Shown: piece after piece, positions 17,287 to 26,299 of the stretch
How positions within the stretch are numbered: the stretch's first letter is position 1
Layout: each line of letters opens with the position of its first letter
Position numbers and translations under genes: made by a program
Assembly: GCA_964570865.1 (NCBI GenBank)
Contig: CAZMZM010000010.1
Location: 1 to 54,716 of the forward strand
Origin: WGAL01 sp964570865
GTDB lineage: Bacteria; Bacteroidota; Ignavibacteria; Ignavibacteriales; Melioribacteraceae
Direction: 5' to 3'
DNA length: 54,716 bases
Notes under the pieces: model-generated
What the model was told of the DNA's origin: nothing
Databases searched by the model: none
What the model saw: only the letters and a program-made list of their open reading frames with translations

Positions 17287-18625
17287 TTGTTTTTTTTCCT
17301 AATATGGATAAAATATTGATAAACGGTGCAATCGGTGGAGTATAGTTAAAGTTAATTTCATCAAGAATTGTGTAAGGAGCTTTAGCTCTAATTAACGAAG
17401 AAATTACATCGGCATAGTAAGCAGACTGGCTTGCTCCCCAGAAAGATGCTCCCAATATTAGTTTTGATTCCGAATCAAATATTAACTTTCCGAAAACTTT
17501 TTCACTTTCAGGCATTACATTTATTAAACTATAACCAACAGCTGAAACAGACTTGCTCCCATAAAAATACTCCTTAGATTGAAGTTCGGAAAGTCCGACA
17601 CTTGCATAAGCTTTATCGAAAATTTTAACTGCAACATTCTTAATTACAGGCAATGAAAAACTATTACCTCCGGCAGCGTTTACACCTGCAATATGACTTT
17701 GTTTGTAAGCTGTTGTGGCAAGAGGAAAATAGTCGGATTTTCCGGTAACGGCATTAATAATTTCCGTATTATCACCTGCCGCGAATATGTTTGAATCGGA
17801 AGTTTTTTGTTTTTTATCTACCTTAATTCCTCCGAACCTTCCAAGCTCTAATCCGGCTGTTTCAGCAAGAATACTATTTGGAGCAAAACCAATTGATGAA
17901 ATAACCATATCAAAATCCAGTATTCTTCCCTCTGCTTTAATTCCTTTTATTCTGCTCCTTTCAAAAATCATTTCATACTTAACTCCTCCCAGAAATTCCA
18001 CTCCTTGCTTCTTTATTTCTTCCAAAGCAAGTTGTCTAATCTCGGGCTCGGCACCGGGGAGCGGAAAAGATTCGAGTTCGACAATTGTAACATTTTTTCC
18101 AATTTTATTTAAGGCATCAGCCACTTCCAACCCGATATATCCGGCTCCGATAATTAAAACTCTATCGACTTGATTCTCTGCAAGATATTCTTTTACCGAA
18201 ATTAAATCAGGAATGTTTTTGTGGTAGAATAAGTTATCATAGCCTCCCGCCAAAAAAGGCAATTTTTTAACTCGGGCGCCTGTAGTCAAGATTAACTTGT
18301 CATACTGAAAATCAATTGTCTGATTTGTTCTCAGATTCCTAACTGTTACAACTCTTTCCTTTCGGTTGATATTTTCAGCCAAATGTTTTGTATAAACTTT
18401 TACACCCTTTTTTTCGTAAAACGTATCTTCGTCAAAAAATACTATCTTTCTGAAATCCTCAATTTTACCACTCAAAACAAAAGGCATTTCACAAGTTCCG
18501 GTTGAAATAAAATCTGTTGCTTCAAATAGAATTACATTCGCATTCTTATCGGTTCTCTTTGCTTTAGCGGCGGCTGCCGGTCCTGCCGCATTACCACCAA
18601 TTACCAATATATTCTTCATAGTCAT
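17276..18625 (-). CDS. FAD-dependent pyridine nucleotide-disulfide oxidoreductase, CoA-disulfide reductase/NADH oxidase type
   Basis: 449 aa. FAD-binding motif VIGGNAAGPAAAAKAKR at the N-terminus, a redox-active cysteine in STGTCEMPFV (C45), an NAD(P)-binding motif IIGAGYIGLEVADAL around residue 160, and IFAAGDNTE near 280, with a C-terminal dimerisation domain. The single-cysteine arrangement matches CoA-disulfide reductases and NADH/NADPH oxidases or peroxidases. No rhodanese domain is fused. Which substrate it uses cannot be told from sequence by eye. Confidence 0.82.
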   Translation of the reverse strand: MTMKNILVIGGNAAGPAAAAKAKRTDKNANVILFEATDFISTGTCEMPFVLSGKIEDFRKIVFFDEDTFYEKKGVKVYTKHLAENINRKERVVTVRNLRTNQTIDFQYDKLILTTGARVKKLPFLAGGYDNLFYHKNIPDLISVKEYLAENQVDRVLIIGAGYIGLEVADALNKIGKNVTIVELESFPLPGAEPEIRQLALEEIKKQGVEFLGGVKYEMIFERSRIKGIKAEGRILDFDMVISSIGFAPNSILAETAGLELGRFGGIKVDKKQKTSDSNIFAAGDNTEIINAVTGKSDYFPLATTAYKQSHIAGVNAAGGNSFSLPVIKNVAVKIFDKAYASVGLSELQSKEYFYGSKSVSAVGYSLINVMPESEKVFGKLIFDSESKLILGASFWGASQSAYYADVISSLIRAKAPYTILDEINFNYTPPIAPFINILSILGKKTNDK

Positions 18626-18758
18626 AGTCGTCTGTGATTAGATTATTAAATATAAGAAATTAGAGGAAATAAAATGTAATTCCGTGTACTTTACGAATAA
18701 TAGGCTCAGTAAGATAAACGGAAACAAAAATAACGATTAATGAACTTAGAAGAAAAAC

Positions 18759-19580
18759 TTATCTTATTTCGTCCAAATCAATTTTTATAATATTGTTTAT
18801 CTTTCTTCCGAGAAACCGTTCTGCAACATATCTGAATTTGTTAGGTAAGTCCGTTACGTAAAAAAAGTCCGCACCTTTCTCCGCATTATCATTCAGCAAA
18901 TTCCGTCCTTTAAGGTAATCTTCCACAACGGTCGCGGCAGCACTTCCGGAATCAATTAACTTAACAGAATTACCGACGGCATCCTGAATAATATTTTTCA
19001 AAAGCGGATAATGAGTACACCCGAGTATTAAAGTGTCTATATCTTCTTCACGTAAGGGATAAAGATATTCCTTGGCGACAAGTCTTGTCGCTTCGTGTTC
19101 AGTCCAGCCTTCTTCTGCAAGAGGAACGAACAACGGGCATGCCTTTTCAAAAACTTTAGCCGAATCAACTTTTTTAAGAATTTCCTTGGAATAAGCCGCA
19201 TTGGAAATAGTAGCCTCAGTACCTATTACTCCAATCCGTTTTTTTTCACTTTCGGATAAAGCCAATTTAGCTCCCGGCTCTATCATTCCGACTATCGGTA
19301 CATCAAACTTTGAGCGAAGCACATCCAATGCAACCGAAGAGACCGTATTGCAAGCAACAACAATCATCTTCACATTTTTTTTAATTAAAAAATTTGCATC
19401 CTGAATAGCATATTCAATTACGGTACTGTTCGATTTACTTCCGTAAGGCACACGGGCAGTATCCCCAAAATAGACAAAACTTTCACGGGGCAAAAAGTTA
19501 TTCAATTGCTTAACAACAGTTAAGCCGCCAATACCGGAATCAAAAACTCCTATTGGATTCGATTTGTTCATAAAATGCAT
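18759..19580 (-). CDS. murI: Glutamate racemase
   Basis: 273 aa. Converts L- to D-glutamate for peptidoglycan. Motifs: GVFDSGIGGLTVVKQL, YFGDTARVPYG, the first catalytic cysteine in VVACNTVSS and the second in LGCTHYPLL. The ATG at 19580 directly follows the glnD stop; the ATG at 19571 (MNKSNPIG) is an alternative with a more usual family start. Confidence 0.95.
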   Translation of the reverse strand: MHFMNKSNPIGVFDSGIGGLTVVKQLNNFLPRESFVYFGDTARVPYGSKSNSTVIEYAIQDANFLIKKNVKMIVVACNTVSSVALDVLRSKFDVPIVGMIEPGAKLALSESEKKRIGVIGTEATISNAAYSKEILKKVDSAKVFEKACPLFVPLAEEGWTEHEATRLVAKEYLYPLREEDIDTLILGCTHYPLLKNIIQDAVGNSVKLIDSGSAAATVVEDYLKGRNLLNDNAEKGADFFYVTDLPNKFRYVAERFLGRKINNIIKIDLDEIR

Positions 19581-22172
19581 TTAATTCTCTAAAAATTTAT
19601 CGATTGTTGTCGTAAGTTCTTCTCTTATCAGTTCGTACATATCTTTTCTGATTAATCTTCCTGTACGATGAAGTGTATAAAATGTATCTACAACGTCTTC
19701 TCCCATAGTTGCAATTTTAGCAAAATAAACATCGAGATCGAGCTTGTTTAATACATCTGTAATTTTATATAACAAACCAAGTCTGTCGGTAGTTGAAATT
19801 TCAATAATCGTATAACTATCGTGCGGAATAAATCTAACCTCAACCGACTTTTTGCGCTTAAAAAGCCTCTTTTCCAAACGTTTCCATCTGGAACGAATCA
19901 GCTTAAACTCCTTTGAAATAAGAAGTTCACTCTTAACCGCAGATAGAATGCTATTACTTATCGCCGGAAATCTTTCATCGTCAACTTTCCCTTTTGTTCT
20001 AAAATCAGATACGGTAAACGAATCAATAACTATTCTATCCTTGCGTGTAAAAATTTTAGCGTCGTGTATATTTACATCGTTGATTGCAAACGCTCCGCAA
20101 AGGCGGGCAAGTAACGAATTAAAATCTTTTGTGATTACTGTAACATTAGTAAACGAATCTTCCTGCTTAAAAAGCGTGGAAACATAATCCCCTTTCTGAA
20201 TGGCATCAACATGTGATTCGATTTCCTCTTTCGAAAATGTAGTTAAATAGTTAAGATCATCAATAGAATCAATATGTTCAACCACTAATTTTTCGCCTGA
20301 CTTAATGATATTATCCTGCAGTTTAATTTTATCTTCTTCTAAAATATCTTCAGCGGCTAATCTTCGTTCAAGCATTAGTTTAGCTTTTTTATACAGCTCA
20401 AAAAGAAGGTCGCTTTTCCACTGAGTCCAAACGGTGGGATTAACCGCAGATAAATCGGCATAAGTTAAAAGATAAAGATAATCTAACGCTTCTCTATTAG
20501 GAAAGATTGAGACAAATTCGTTTAGGATAAATGGATCATTCAAATCTCGCCGTAGCGCTGTTTGTTCCATCGTTAGATGATGCCTTACCAAAAACTTGAC
20601 CAGATTTATTTTTTTCTGTTCAAAGCCAAAATATGTCATGATTGTTTCAGCAATTTCAGCACCGATTATTTCATGCCCTGCTACGTTAACAGGTTTACCG
20701 ATATCATGAAGAAGAATAGCGACAAAAAGAATATCCTTATCTTCGAGTGAGTGAAAAATTCCGGATAATTCATTCTGCTGATTAGCGAGGCGTTCAACAT
20801 TTTCAATTGCGATAATTGTATGTTCGTCAGCCGTATATGCGTGATAAACTCCGGGTTGGATAAATCCGATTAAATCATTGAATTCCGGCACTACCGCTCC
20901 GAGTATTCCCATCTCATTCATAACCCGAAGTGTTTTTCCAACATTCCCTTCCAATTCTTTAAAAATATTGCGGATTAATCCGGCAATTTGCTTTCTGCTT
21001 ACCTCATTCCACTCCAAATCAGAGAGAACTTCAATTAATCCGGAACGTACTTCGGGGGAAAATCTGGCGTTAAACTTTCCTCTGTAATAAGCGGCTTTAA
21101 CAATCGATTCATAATTTAATCTGCAACTGTTATTACAAAAAAGCATTCCATCCTTCAGCTTAAATACGTCATCCAATTCAACTGAAAGCATATCCGGAAG
21201 CTGTTCTTTTTCTTTACTTTCATACTTTTTAACAGATGATCTCACAAATCGGGAAAGAGCAACAGACGCTAAAAAGTAATTGTGCATCAACTTTTGCCAA
21301 TCTCCTTTGTAGTTGTCTGACATTTTGCTGATTTTCTCTTGCAGTTCAAAACCGAATCTATCGGAATTACTTTCGGTTACTATATGGATTGCATTACGAA
21401 TTCCCAAAATAAACAAATATCCGGCAAGCACTTTGTCCAATTCCTTCAGACTGTAAAATCCATCCGCTTTTAGCTTTTCAATAAATAATTCCGACTGAAT
21501 TTTTCCATCCTCAGGCTCGATCAGAATACCGTTTTCAATCATGTAAATCCATTGGGCAAAATGTAAATCTCTTAAAGCACCGGAGGAATGCTTAACATTC
21601 GGTTCTAACGTTTTGGGAGAAGAACCATATTTGCTCTCACGCAATTTAAAATCTTCCAAAAGTTTACGAGTAAGAAAATCACGATTTTCATCTGTTAAAA
21701 TTTCCTTAAACTCCTTCAACCAACTTCGGTAGATTTCATGAGAACCGATTAAATAACGAGTTTCAAAAAATTGTGTAAAGGATAAAATATCGTTATCGAG
21801 AAGTCCGGAAATATCGGAAAGAGTTCGAACCGTGTGGCTTACCTCAATCCCATTATCCCAAAGATCTGTAATAATTCCGTTAAGGTTAGTCTCAATCTCA
21901 CTATTCCCTTCCTCTATGACAAACATAATATCTATATCGGAAAAAGGGGAAAGCTCTTTGCGGCTAAAACTGCCGGTAGCCAAAAGCAGAAAATCACCTG
22001 AATATTTATCAAAACTTTTTTTAACAAATTCCTCAACAAGAGCAGTGTATGATAAACAAAATTTTCCGGGAAATTCAAGTCCGGTTTTGAAATCAAGCAA
22101 AAGTTTTTTCTTTTCTAAAAATTCACTCATCGGTATTTTGTCGTTTTTTTTATCCACTATTTTCCCGAGCAT
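19581..22172 (-). CDS. glnD: GlnD-like PII uridylyltransferase/uridylyl-removing enzyme
   Basis: 863 aa. Nucleotidyltransferase domain (about residues 40-190) with GSFSRKELSPFSDIDIMFV supplying the GS and paired Asp residues; a helical domain; an HD domain with AILLHDIGKP (uridylyl-removing activity); and two ACT domains at the C-terminus (about 675-860). GlnD senses glutamine and modifies PII. No PII gene (glnB) is nearby. The ATG at 22172 has GGAGG seven bases upstream, within a terminator stem; ATG 22130 (MSEFLEKK) is an alternative. Confidence 0.87.
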   Translation of the reverse strand: MLGKIVDKKNDKIPMSEFLEKKKLLLDFKTGLEFPGKFCLSYTALVEEFVKKSFDKYSGDFLLLATGSFSRKELSPFSDIDIMFVIEEGNSEIETNLNGIITDLWDNGIEVSHTVRTLSDISGLLDNDILSFTQFFETRYLIGSHEIYRSWLKEFKEILTDENRDFLTRKLLEDFKLRESKYGSSPKTLEPNVKHSSGALRDLHFAQWIYMIENGILIEPEDGKIQSELFIEKLKADGFYSLKELDKVLAGYLFILGIRNAIHIVTESNSDRFGFELQEKISKMSDNYKGDWQKLMHNYFLASVALSRFVRSSVKKYESKEKEQLPDMLSVELDDVFKLKDGMLFCNNSCRLNYESIVKAAYYRGKFNARFSPEVRSGLIEVLSDLEWNEVSRKQIAGLIRNIFKELEGNVGKTLRVMNEMGILGAVVPEFNDLIGFIQPGVYHAYTADEHTIIAIENVERLANQQNELSGIFHSLEDKDILFVAILLHDIGKPVNVAGHEIIGAEIAETIMTYFGFEQKKINLVKFLVRHHLTMEQTALRRDLNDPFILNEFVSIFPNREALDYLYLLTYADLSAVNPTVWTQWKSDLLFELYKKAKLMLERRLAAEDILEEDKIKLQDNIIKSGEKLVVEHIDSIDDLNYLTTFSKEEIESHVDAIQKGDYVSTLFKQEDSFTNVTVITKDFNSLLARLCGAFAINDVNIHDAKIFTRKDRIVIDSFTVSDFRTKGKVDDERFPAISNSILSAVKSELLISKEFKLIRSRWKRLEKRLFKRKKSVEVRFIPHDSYTIIEISTTDRLGLLYKITDVLNKLDLDVYFAKIATMGEDVVDTFYTLHRTGRLIRKDMYELIREELTTTIDKFLEN

Positions 22173-22204
22173 TAAAAAACCTCCGGCTAAAATAACCGGA
22201 GGTT
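22172..22204 (-). terminator. Intrinsic terminator of the queC-queF-lyase operon, overlapping the glnD ribosome site
   Basis: Perfect 9-bp stem AACCTCCGG (22178-22186) / CCGGAGGTT (22196-22204) with a 9-base loop, followed on the minus strand by TTTTTT running directly into the glnD ATG at 22172. The downstream stem arm contains GGAGG, the likely Shine-Dalgarno of glnD. It ends transcription of the lyase gene 15 bp upstream. Confidence 0.85.
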
Positions 22205-22218
22205 ATAAATATATTAAT

Positions 22219-23610
22219 CTATTTTAACCTTGCAAATCTTCCTTGGAAGAATCTTAAATATTTAGGTTCGTAAATCATCTTCAGACCTTTAATCGATTTG
22301 CGTTTATCCCAGACTTCCGCAATCGACTCAACCGCAACATCAATGTGTGACTGAGTATAAACACGACGCGGCAATGTTAAACGTACAAGCTCTAATTTCG
22401 GATAACGATGCTTGCCCGTTTTAGGATCTCTGCCGGCTGAAACTATTCCACGCTCCATACCGCGAACACCAGAATCGATATAAATCTCGGAAGCCAATGT
22501 CTGTGCGGGGAATTGATCTTGAGAAAGATGAGAGAGGAATTTTTTAGCATCGAGAAAAACAGCATGACCACCAACGGGACGAACAATCGGGATACCCAAA
22601 TCAATAAGTTTTTTGCCGAAGTATTCTACCTGTCCTACCCTGGCACGAATAGTGTCGAACTGTATCATCTCGTCCATTCCGCGAGCCATTGCTTCAAGGT
22701 CTCTGCCTGCAAGTCCGCCGTAAGTATGAAGTCCTTCATAAACCACAACCATATTCCGTGCTTCTTCGAAAACATGCTCATCTTTAGTTGCTAAAATTCC
22801 GCCTATATTAACCATCAAATCCTTCTTAGCGCTGACCCAAATTCCTTCGAAATAATCCATCATTTCAAGAAGGATTTCTCCGATGGTTTTCTTGGAATAT
22901 CCTCTTTCACGAAGCTTTATGAAATAAGCATTTTCAACGGCGCGAGTTGCATCCATCCATAATCTGATTTTATGTTTCTTAGCAAATTCATAAACTTTTT
23001 TAAGATTGTTCATCGAAAACGGTTGACCGCCTGCCATATTTACGGGACCTGCCATACTGATATAAGCAATTTTTTCAGCCCCGACTTCTTTAACCAACTT
23101 TGTTAGTTTCTTTAAGTCGATATTTCCTTTGAAAGGATGATCGGCTTCAGGAATATGAGCTTCATCAATAATCACATCTACAAAAGTTGCTCCTGCCATT
23201 TCTTGATGAAGTCGAGTTGTTGTAAAATACATGTTACCGGGCACATAGTCGCCAGGCTTAATTAATATTTTTGAAATCATATGCTCGGCTGCCCTGCCTT
23301 GATGAACAGGCACTAAATAAGGCATACCGTAAATTTTGTTGACATTGTCCCACAAGTGATAAAAGTTTCTACTACCGGCATAAGCTTCGTCACCCAGCAT
23401 CATTCCCGCCCACTGATTATCACTCATTGCATTAGTACCCGAATCGGTAAGCAAATCGATATAAACGTCTTCGGATCTAAGAAGAAACGTATTGTAGCCT
23501 GCTTCCTTAGCGGCTTTTTCACGTTCCTTTGTTGTGAGCATTTTAATAGGTTCAACAACTTTAATTTTGAAAGGTTCAGCCCAACTTCTTTGTTTAATTT
23601 TCTTCGCCAT
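22219..23610 (-). CDS. Beta-eliminating PLP lyase, tyrosine phenol-lyase/tryptophanase family
   Basis: 463 aa, similar along its length to tyrosine phenol-lyase: LLTDSGTNAMSD, DEAYAGSRNFYHL, VPVHQGRAAEH, WMDATRAVENAYF, and the PLP lysine in VSAKKD (K263 by analogy). The family splits L-tyrosine to phenol, or L-tryptophan to indole, plus pyruvate and ammonia. The segment FTTTR (T130) matches tyrosine phenol-lyase, where tryptophanases have FDTTR. GVRGMERG is likewise lyase-type. By these residues I favour tyrosine phenol-lyase, although automated pipelines often call such proteins tryptophanase. It follows queF by 15 bp. Confidence 0.85.
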   Translation of the reverse strand: MAKKIKQRSWAEPFKIKVVEPIKMLTTKEREKAAKEAGYNTFLLRSEDVYIDLLTDSGTNAMSDNQWAGMMLGDEAYAGSRNFYHLWDNVNKIYGMPYLVPVHQGRAAEHMISKILIKPGDYVPGNMYFTTTRLHQEMAGATFVDVIIDEAHIPEADHPFKGNIDLKKLTKLVKEVGAEKIAYISMAGPVNMAGGQPFSMNNLKKVYEFAKKHKIRLWMDATRAVENAYFIKLRERGYSKKTIGEILLEMMDYFEGIWVSAKKDLMVNIGGILATKDEHVFEEARNMVVVYEGLHTYGGLAGRDLEAMARGMDEMIQFDTIRARVGQVEYFGKKLIDLGIPIVRPVGGHAVFLDAKKFLSHLSQDQFPAQTLASEIYIDSGVRGMERGIVSAGRDPKTGKHRYPKLELVRLTLPRRVYTQSHIDVAVESIAEVWDKRKSIKGLKMIYEPKYLRFFQGRFARLK

Positions 23611-23625
23611 TTTTACTACTCCATT

Positions 23626-23997
23626 TTATTCGTTAGTTTCGGTATTGTCCTGCTCATACTCGGCTACAACAACCGATGTAATTCCGCCACGAACATTAAA
23701 CTCTGCCGTCAGCTTCATATATCGCGGTTTGGTAACCGCAACCAAGTCATCTAAAATTCTGTTTGTTACGGCTTCAAAAAATATTCCGTCGTTTCTGAAT
23801 GAATTGAGATATAGCTTATACGATTTTAATTCAACACAAAGTTCATCCGGAACATATTCCAAAATCATAGTTGCAAAATCCGGCTGCCCCGTTTTAGGAC
23901 AAAGGGAAGTAAATTCCGGAGCTGTATGTTCGATAAGATAATCTCTATCTTTATACGGGTTTTCAAATGTTTCTAATATTTTTCTTTTCTCTTCCAT
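23626..23997 (-). CDS. queF: PreQ0 reductase (NADPH-dependent 7-cyano-7-deazaguanine reductase)
   Basis: 123 aa, the short unimodular QueF type. Reduces preQ0 to preQ1 in queuosine synthesis. The catalytic cysteine lies in TSLCPKTGQPDF, and SYKLYLNSFRNDG supplies the QueF signature. The acidic C-terminal end (QDNTETNE) is unremarkable. It is 12 bp downstream of queC and 15 bp upstream of the lyase gene. Confidence 0.95.
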   Translation of the reverse strand: MEEKRKILETFENPYKDRDYLIEHTAPEFTSLCPKTGQPDFATMILEYVPDELCVELKSYKLYLNSFRNDGIFFEAVTNRILDDLVAVTKPRYMKLTAEFNVRGGITSVVVAEYEQDNTETNE

Positions 23998-24009
23998 TGT
24001 TTTCCTCAG

Positions 24010-24699
24010 TTATAAATAATTAGGTCTAACTTTATATGGTATCGGATCTTCAACACCCAGCTGCTGAAAACCTCTGAGCCTTAATGCACAGCTGTCGCAA
24101 ACACCGCAGGCTTCATCCTCATTCTGATAGCACGACCAAGTAAGCTCGAGAGGCGCCCCGAGTTCCAAACCTGTCTTAATAATTTCGGATTTGGTCATGT
24201 GTATAATCGGGGTTTCAATTTTTATTTTTGTCTCCGGCTTTGTCCCCAAATCCATTGCGTATTCAAAAGCCTTAAAAAAGTCGGGGCGGCAATCAGGATA
24301 ACCGGATGAATCTTCAAAAACGGCACCTACAAAAATAGCCTTGGCTCCAAGCACTTCCGCCCAACTTCCGGCAGCAGTAAGCAAGTTCGCATTTCGGAAA
24401 GGAACATAAGAATCTGGAATATCTTTATTTTGCAAATCCGCTTTTGTAACTGCGATGCTCTTATCGGTAAGCGAAGAACCTCCTATTTCAGCCAAATGAC
24501 TAAAGTCAATAACCAAGCGCTTTTCAACGTTGTAAAAATCGGCAATGTCATTAAATGCTTTAAGTTCACGAGCTTCGGTTCGTTGTCCGTAATTAACATG
24601 CATCAAAGCAAGGTTATATTTTTCTCTTGCAATTGCGGCGGTTACACAACTGTCAAGTCCGCCGCTTACACTAATGACCGCTGTCGGTTTACTATCCAT
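24010..24699 (-). CDS. queC: 7-cyano-7-deazaguanine synthase
   Basis: 229 aa. ATP-pyrophosphatase-type N-terminus VSVSGGLDSCVTAAIA (SGGLDS loop), and a C-terminal zinc site with cysteines in WSCYQNEDEACGVCDSCALR. Forms preQ0 from carboxy-deazaguanine and ammonia. First gene of the queC-queF-lyase transcript, with SD AAGGAG upstream (TTAAAGGAGATTTATG). I saw no preQ1 riboswitch in the leader. Confidence 0.96.
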   Translation of the reverse strand: MDSKPTAVISVSGGLDSCVTAAIAREKYNLALMHVNYGQRTEARELKAFNDIADFYNVEKRLVIDFSHLAEIGGSSLTDKSIAVTKADLQNKDIPDSYVPFRNANLLTAAGSWAEVLGAKAIFVGAVFEDSSGYPDCRPDFFKAFEYAMDLGTKPETKIKIETPIIHMTKSEIIKTGLELGAPLELTWSCYQNEDEACGVCDSCALRLRGFQQLGVEDPIPYKVRPNYL

Positions 24700-24809
24700 A
24701 AATCTCCTTTAATACAATTAAGAAAAATAGTAAATTCATCTTTCATCTGATACTATTTTCTTCACTGCTTAATTAATTTTAAATCATATGATGAAATTCC
24801 CACCTAATT

Positions 24810-24832
24810 AAAACCGAACCGGTTTTTTTTTT
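24810..24832 (+). terminator. Orphan terminator-like hairpin
   Basis: AAAACCG, AAC loop, CGGTTTT, followed by a run of T to 24832 on the plus strand. No plus-strand gene lies upstream, since queC reads away. It may block antisense or spurious transcription into the riboswitch operon. The stem is only 7 bp. Confidence 0.4.
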
Positions 24833-24923
24833 AATAATATTACAACAACAACTTATTTATTATTAAAAGTAGATTCTATTTTCCCTATTCAGCTTTGACC
24901 GAGGTAGGAAAATTTTCAATCGG

Positions 24924-24954
24924 TTTGCTAATGAATTAAAATATATTATTTTTG
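24924..24954 (+). promoter_or_regulatory. Bacteroidota-type promoter for the cobalamin operon
   Basis: TTTG at 24924-24927, 19 bp spacer, TATTTTTG at 24947-24954: an exact match to the Bacteroidota consensus TTTG-N19-TAnnTTTG. Transcription should begin a few bases after 24954, about 80 bases before the conserved riboswitch core. Confidence 0.65.
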
Positions 24955-25004
24955 CCTTAGTTCTATGAAATGATTACGGTGATATTTCAATCAATGCCGA
25001 AACT

Positions 25005-25200
25005 ATTTATTCGGAGTTGTCTGCATTGTTATTCTTAATAGGGAAGCCGGTGTAAATCCGGCGCTGCCCCGCAACTGTAAAAGGATGAAAGATTCATAAG
25101 CAATATGCCACTGTTTTATTAATGGGAAGGCGCTTGTGAATATCCTAAGCCAGGAGACCTGCCGTAAATCAATTGATCAGCCTTCGCGGGAAAGGTAGGA
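25005..25200 (+). ncRNA. Cobalamin (B12) riboswitch
   Basis: Conserved core in order: AGGGAAGCCGGTGTAAATCCG (25040-25060), GCGCTGCCCCGCAACTGTAA (25061-25080), GCCACTG (25107-25113), and the B12 box region CCTAAGCCAGGAGACCTGCC (25144-25163). Downstream comes CCTTCGCGGGAAAGGTAGG (25181-25199), commonly seen after this element in Bacteroidota. The ends are approximate. It sits in the leader of the four-gene operon starting at 25334 and should lower its expression when adenosylcobalamin is abundant. Confidence 0.93.
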
Positions 25201-25333
25201 TTAAAAAATTGTAATTCATCTACATTTCTTTTATTCAATTCAATTGATTTACCGTAAACACCCTATTTCAGAATAAGATATATTTTTTATTATCAAAATC
25301 ATTTCGACGTTTATCAATTAAACTAAAAATGAA

Positions 25334-26299
25334 ATGAAAATAGTATTTGTAACATTCATATATCTACTTCTTATCTCTGTTCCCCTTTGGGGACAATCAG
25401 ACCCGTTTGCCGATTCCGTAACCGTTTTTAATAAAGGTGTTGGCAGCTGGGCGAATCAGGAAACTCCGTATTTTCCGGATAACGTACTTGGTGCACCTTC
25501 GCTGAGCGCTACAAACGTTGTGCCGGCAACGTCTCCGAATGACATTTGTTCGTTGGGCCTCGGCGGAGAAATTATCTTAAAGTTTACTAACAATGCAATC
25601 ATTAACGGAAGCGGAGATGACTTTACCGTATTTGAGAATCCTTTTCTAATACAATTTGGTCCGCGAGCCGGACAGATTTTTGCCGAACCGGGAAAAGTGG
25701 CAGTAAGCAAAGATGGAATAAATTTCTACGAGTTTCCGTTTGATTCACTTACACTGATTGGTTGTGCCGGTTTAACTCCTACTAACGGAAGCGCCGACCC
25801 GACTAATCCGGACTCATCCGGCGGGGACCATTTTGACCTTGCCGACGTCGGACTTGACACTGCTTATTACGTTAAGATTACTGATGTTACCGATATTATT
25901 CTATCTGATACTTCCCACCCGTATTACGACTTTACGGCAAACGGTTTTGATCTCGATGCAATTGTTGCAATACATAGCGCTGATGTTATAACAGGTTTTG
26001 AAAATTTTGAAAACTCAAATTCACAGATTGAAAATAAGGTTGCTATTTTCCCGAATCCGGCGAGTAAATCGAAAAACGGCATAATTACTTTTGAAATGCG
26101 GAATAAACAAAGCGGGAAAATTGTTCTCTCGGTTCATAACATTCTCGGACAAAAAGTAATTGAAAAAACATTTACAACGAATAATAATAACTATTCCCGA
26201 GTCAAACTAAGTATATCTCGTTTATCGGCCGGAGTTTATCTTTCTTCGCTTAGAATCGGGACTAAAATCTTCGTCAAAAAATTTATTGTGCTCCATTGA
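25334..26299 (+). CDS. T9SS-sorted secreted surface protein in the B12 operon
   Basis: 321 aa. Signal peptide (IVFVTFIYLLLISVPLWGQ), a beta-rich domain of about 200 residues (YFPDNVLGAPSLSATNVVP, DDFTVFENPF, EPGKVAVSKDG, FDLDAIVAIHS), and a C-terminal T9SS type A sorting domain (from about 235; KVAIFPNPASKS, then ILGQKVIE and LSAGVYLSSL). I do not recognise the central domain with certainty; it looks like a lectin/discoidin-type beta sandwich. It is first after the riboswitch and overlaps the receptor gene by 4 bp, so a role in cobalamin capture is inferred from position. Confidence 0.8.
   Translation: MKIVFVTFIYLLLISVPLWGQSDPFADSVTVFNKGVGSWANQETPYFPDNVLGAPSLSATNVVPATSPNDICSLGLGGEIILKFTNNAIINGSGDDFTVFENPFLIQFGPRAGQIFAEPGKVAVSKDGINFYEFPFDSLTLIGCAGLTPTNGSADPTNPDSSGGDHFDLADVGLDTAYYVKITDVTDIILSDTSHPYYDFTANGFDLDAIVAIHSADVITGFENFENSNSQIENKVAIFPNPASKSKNGIITFEMRNKQSGKIVLSVHNILGQKVIEKTFTTNNNNYSRVKLSISRLSAGVYLSSLRIGTKIFVKKFIVLH

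Noticed and set aside
23534..23941. 135-codon plus-strand frame opposite queF and the lyase gene
   Set aside because: It lies opposite two strongly supported genes and looks like a chance open frame.
24700..24780. Possible preQ1 riboswitch upstream of queC
   Set aside because: The leader lacks the preQ1 aptamer pattern; only a ribosome site and AT-rich DNA are visible.
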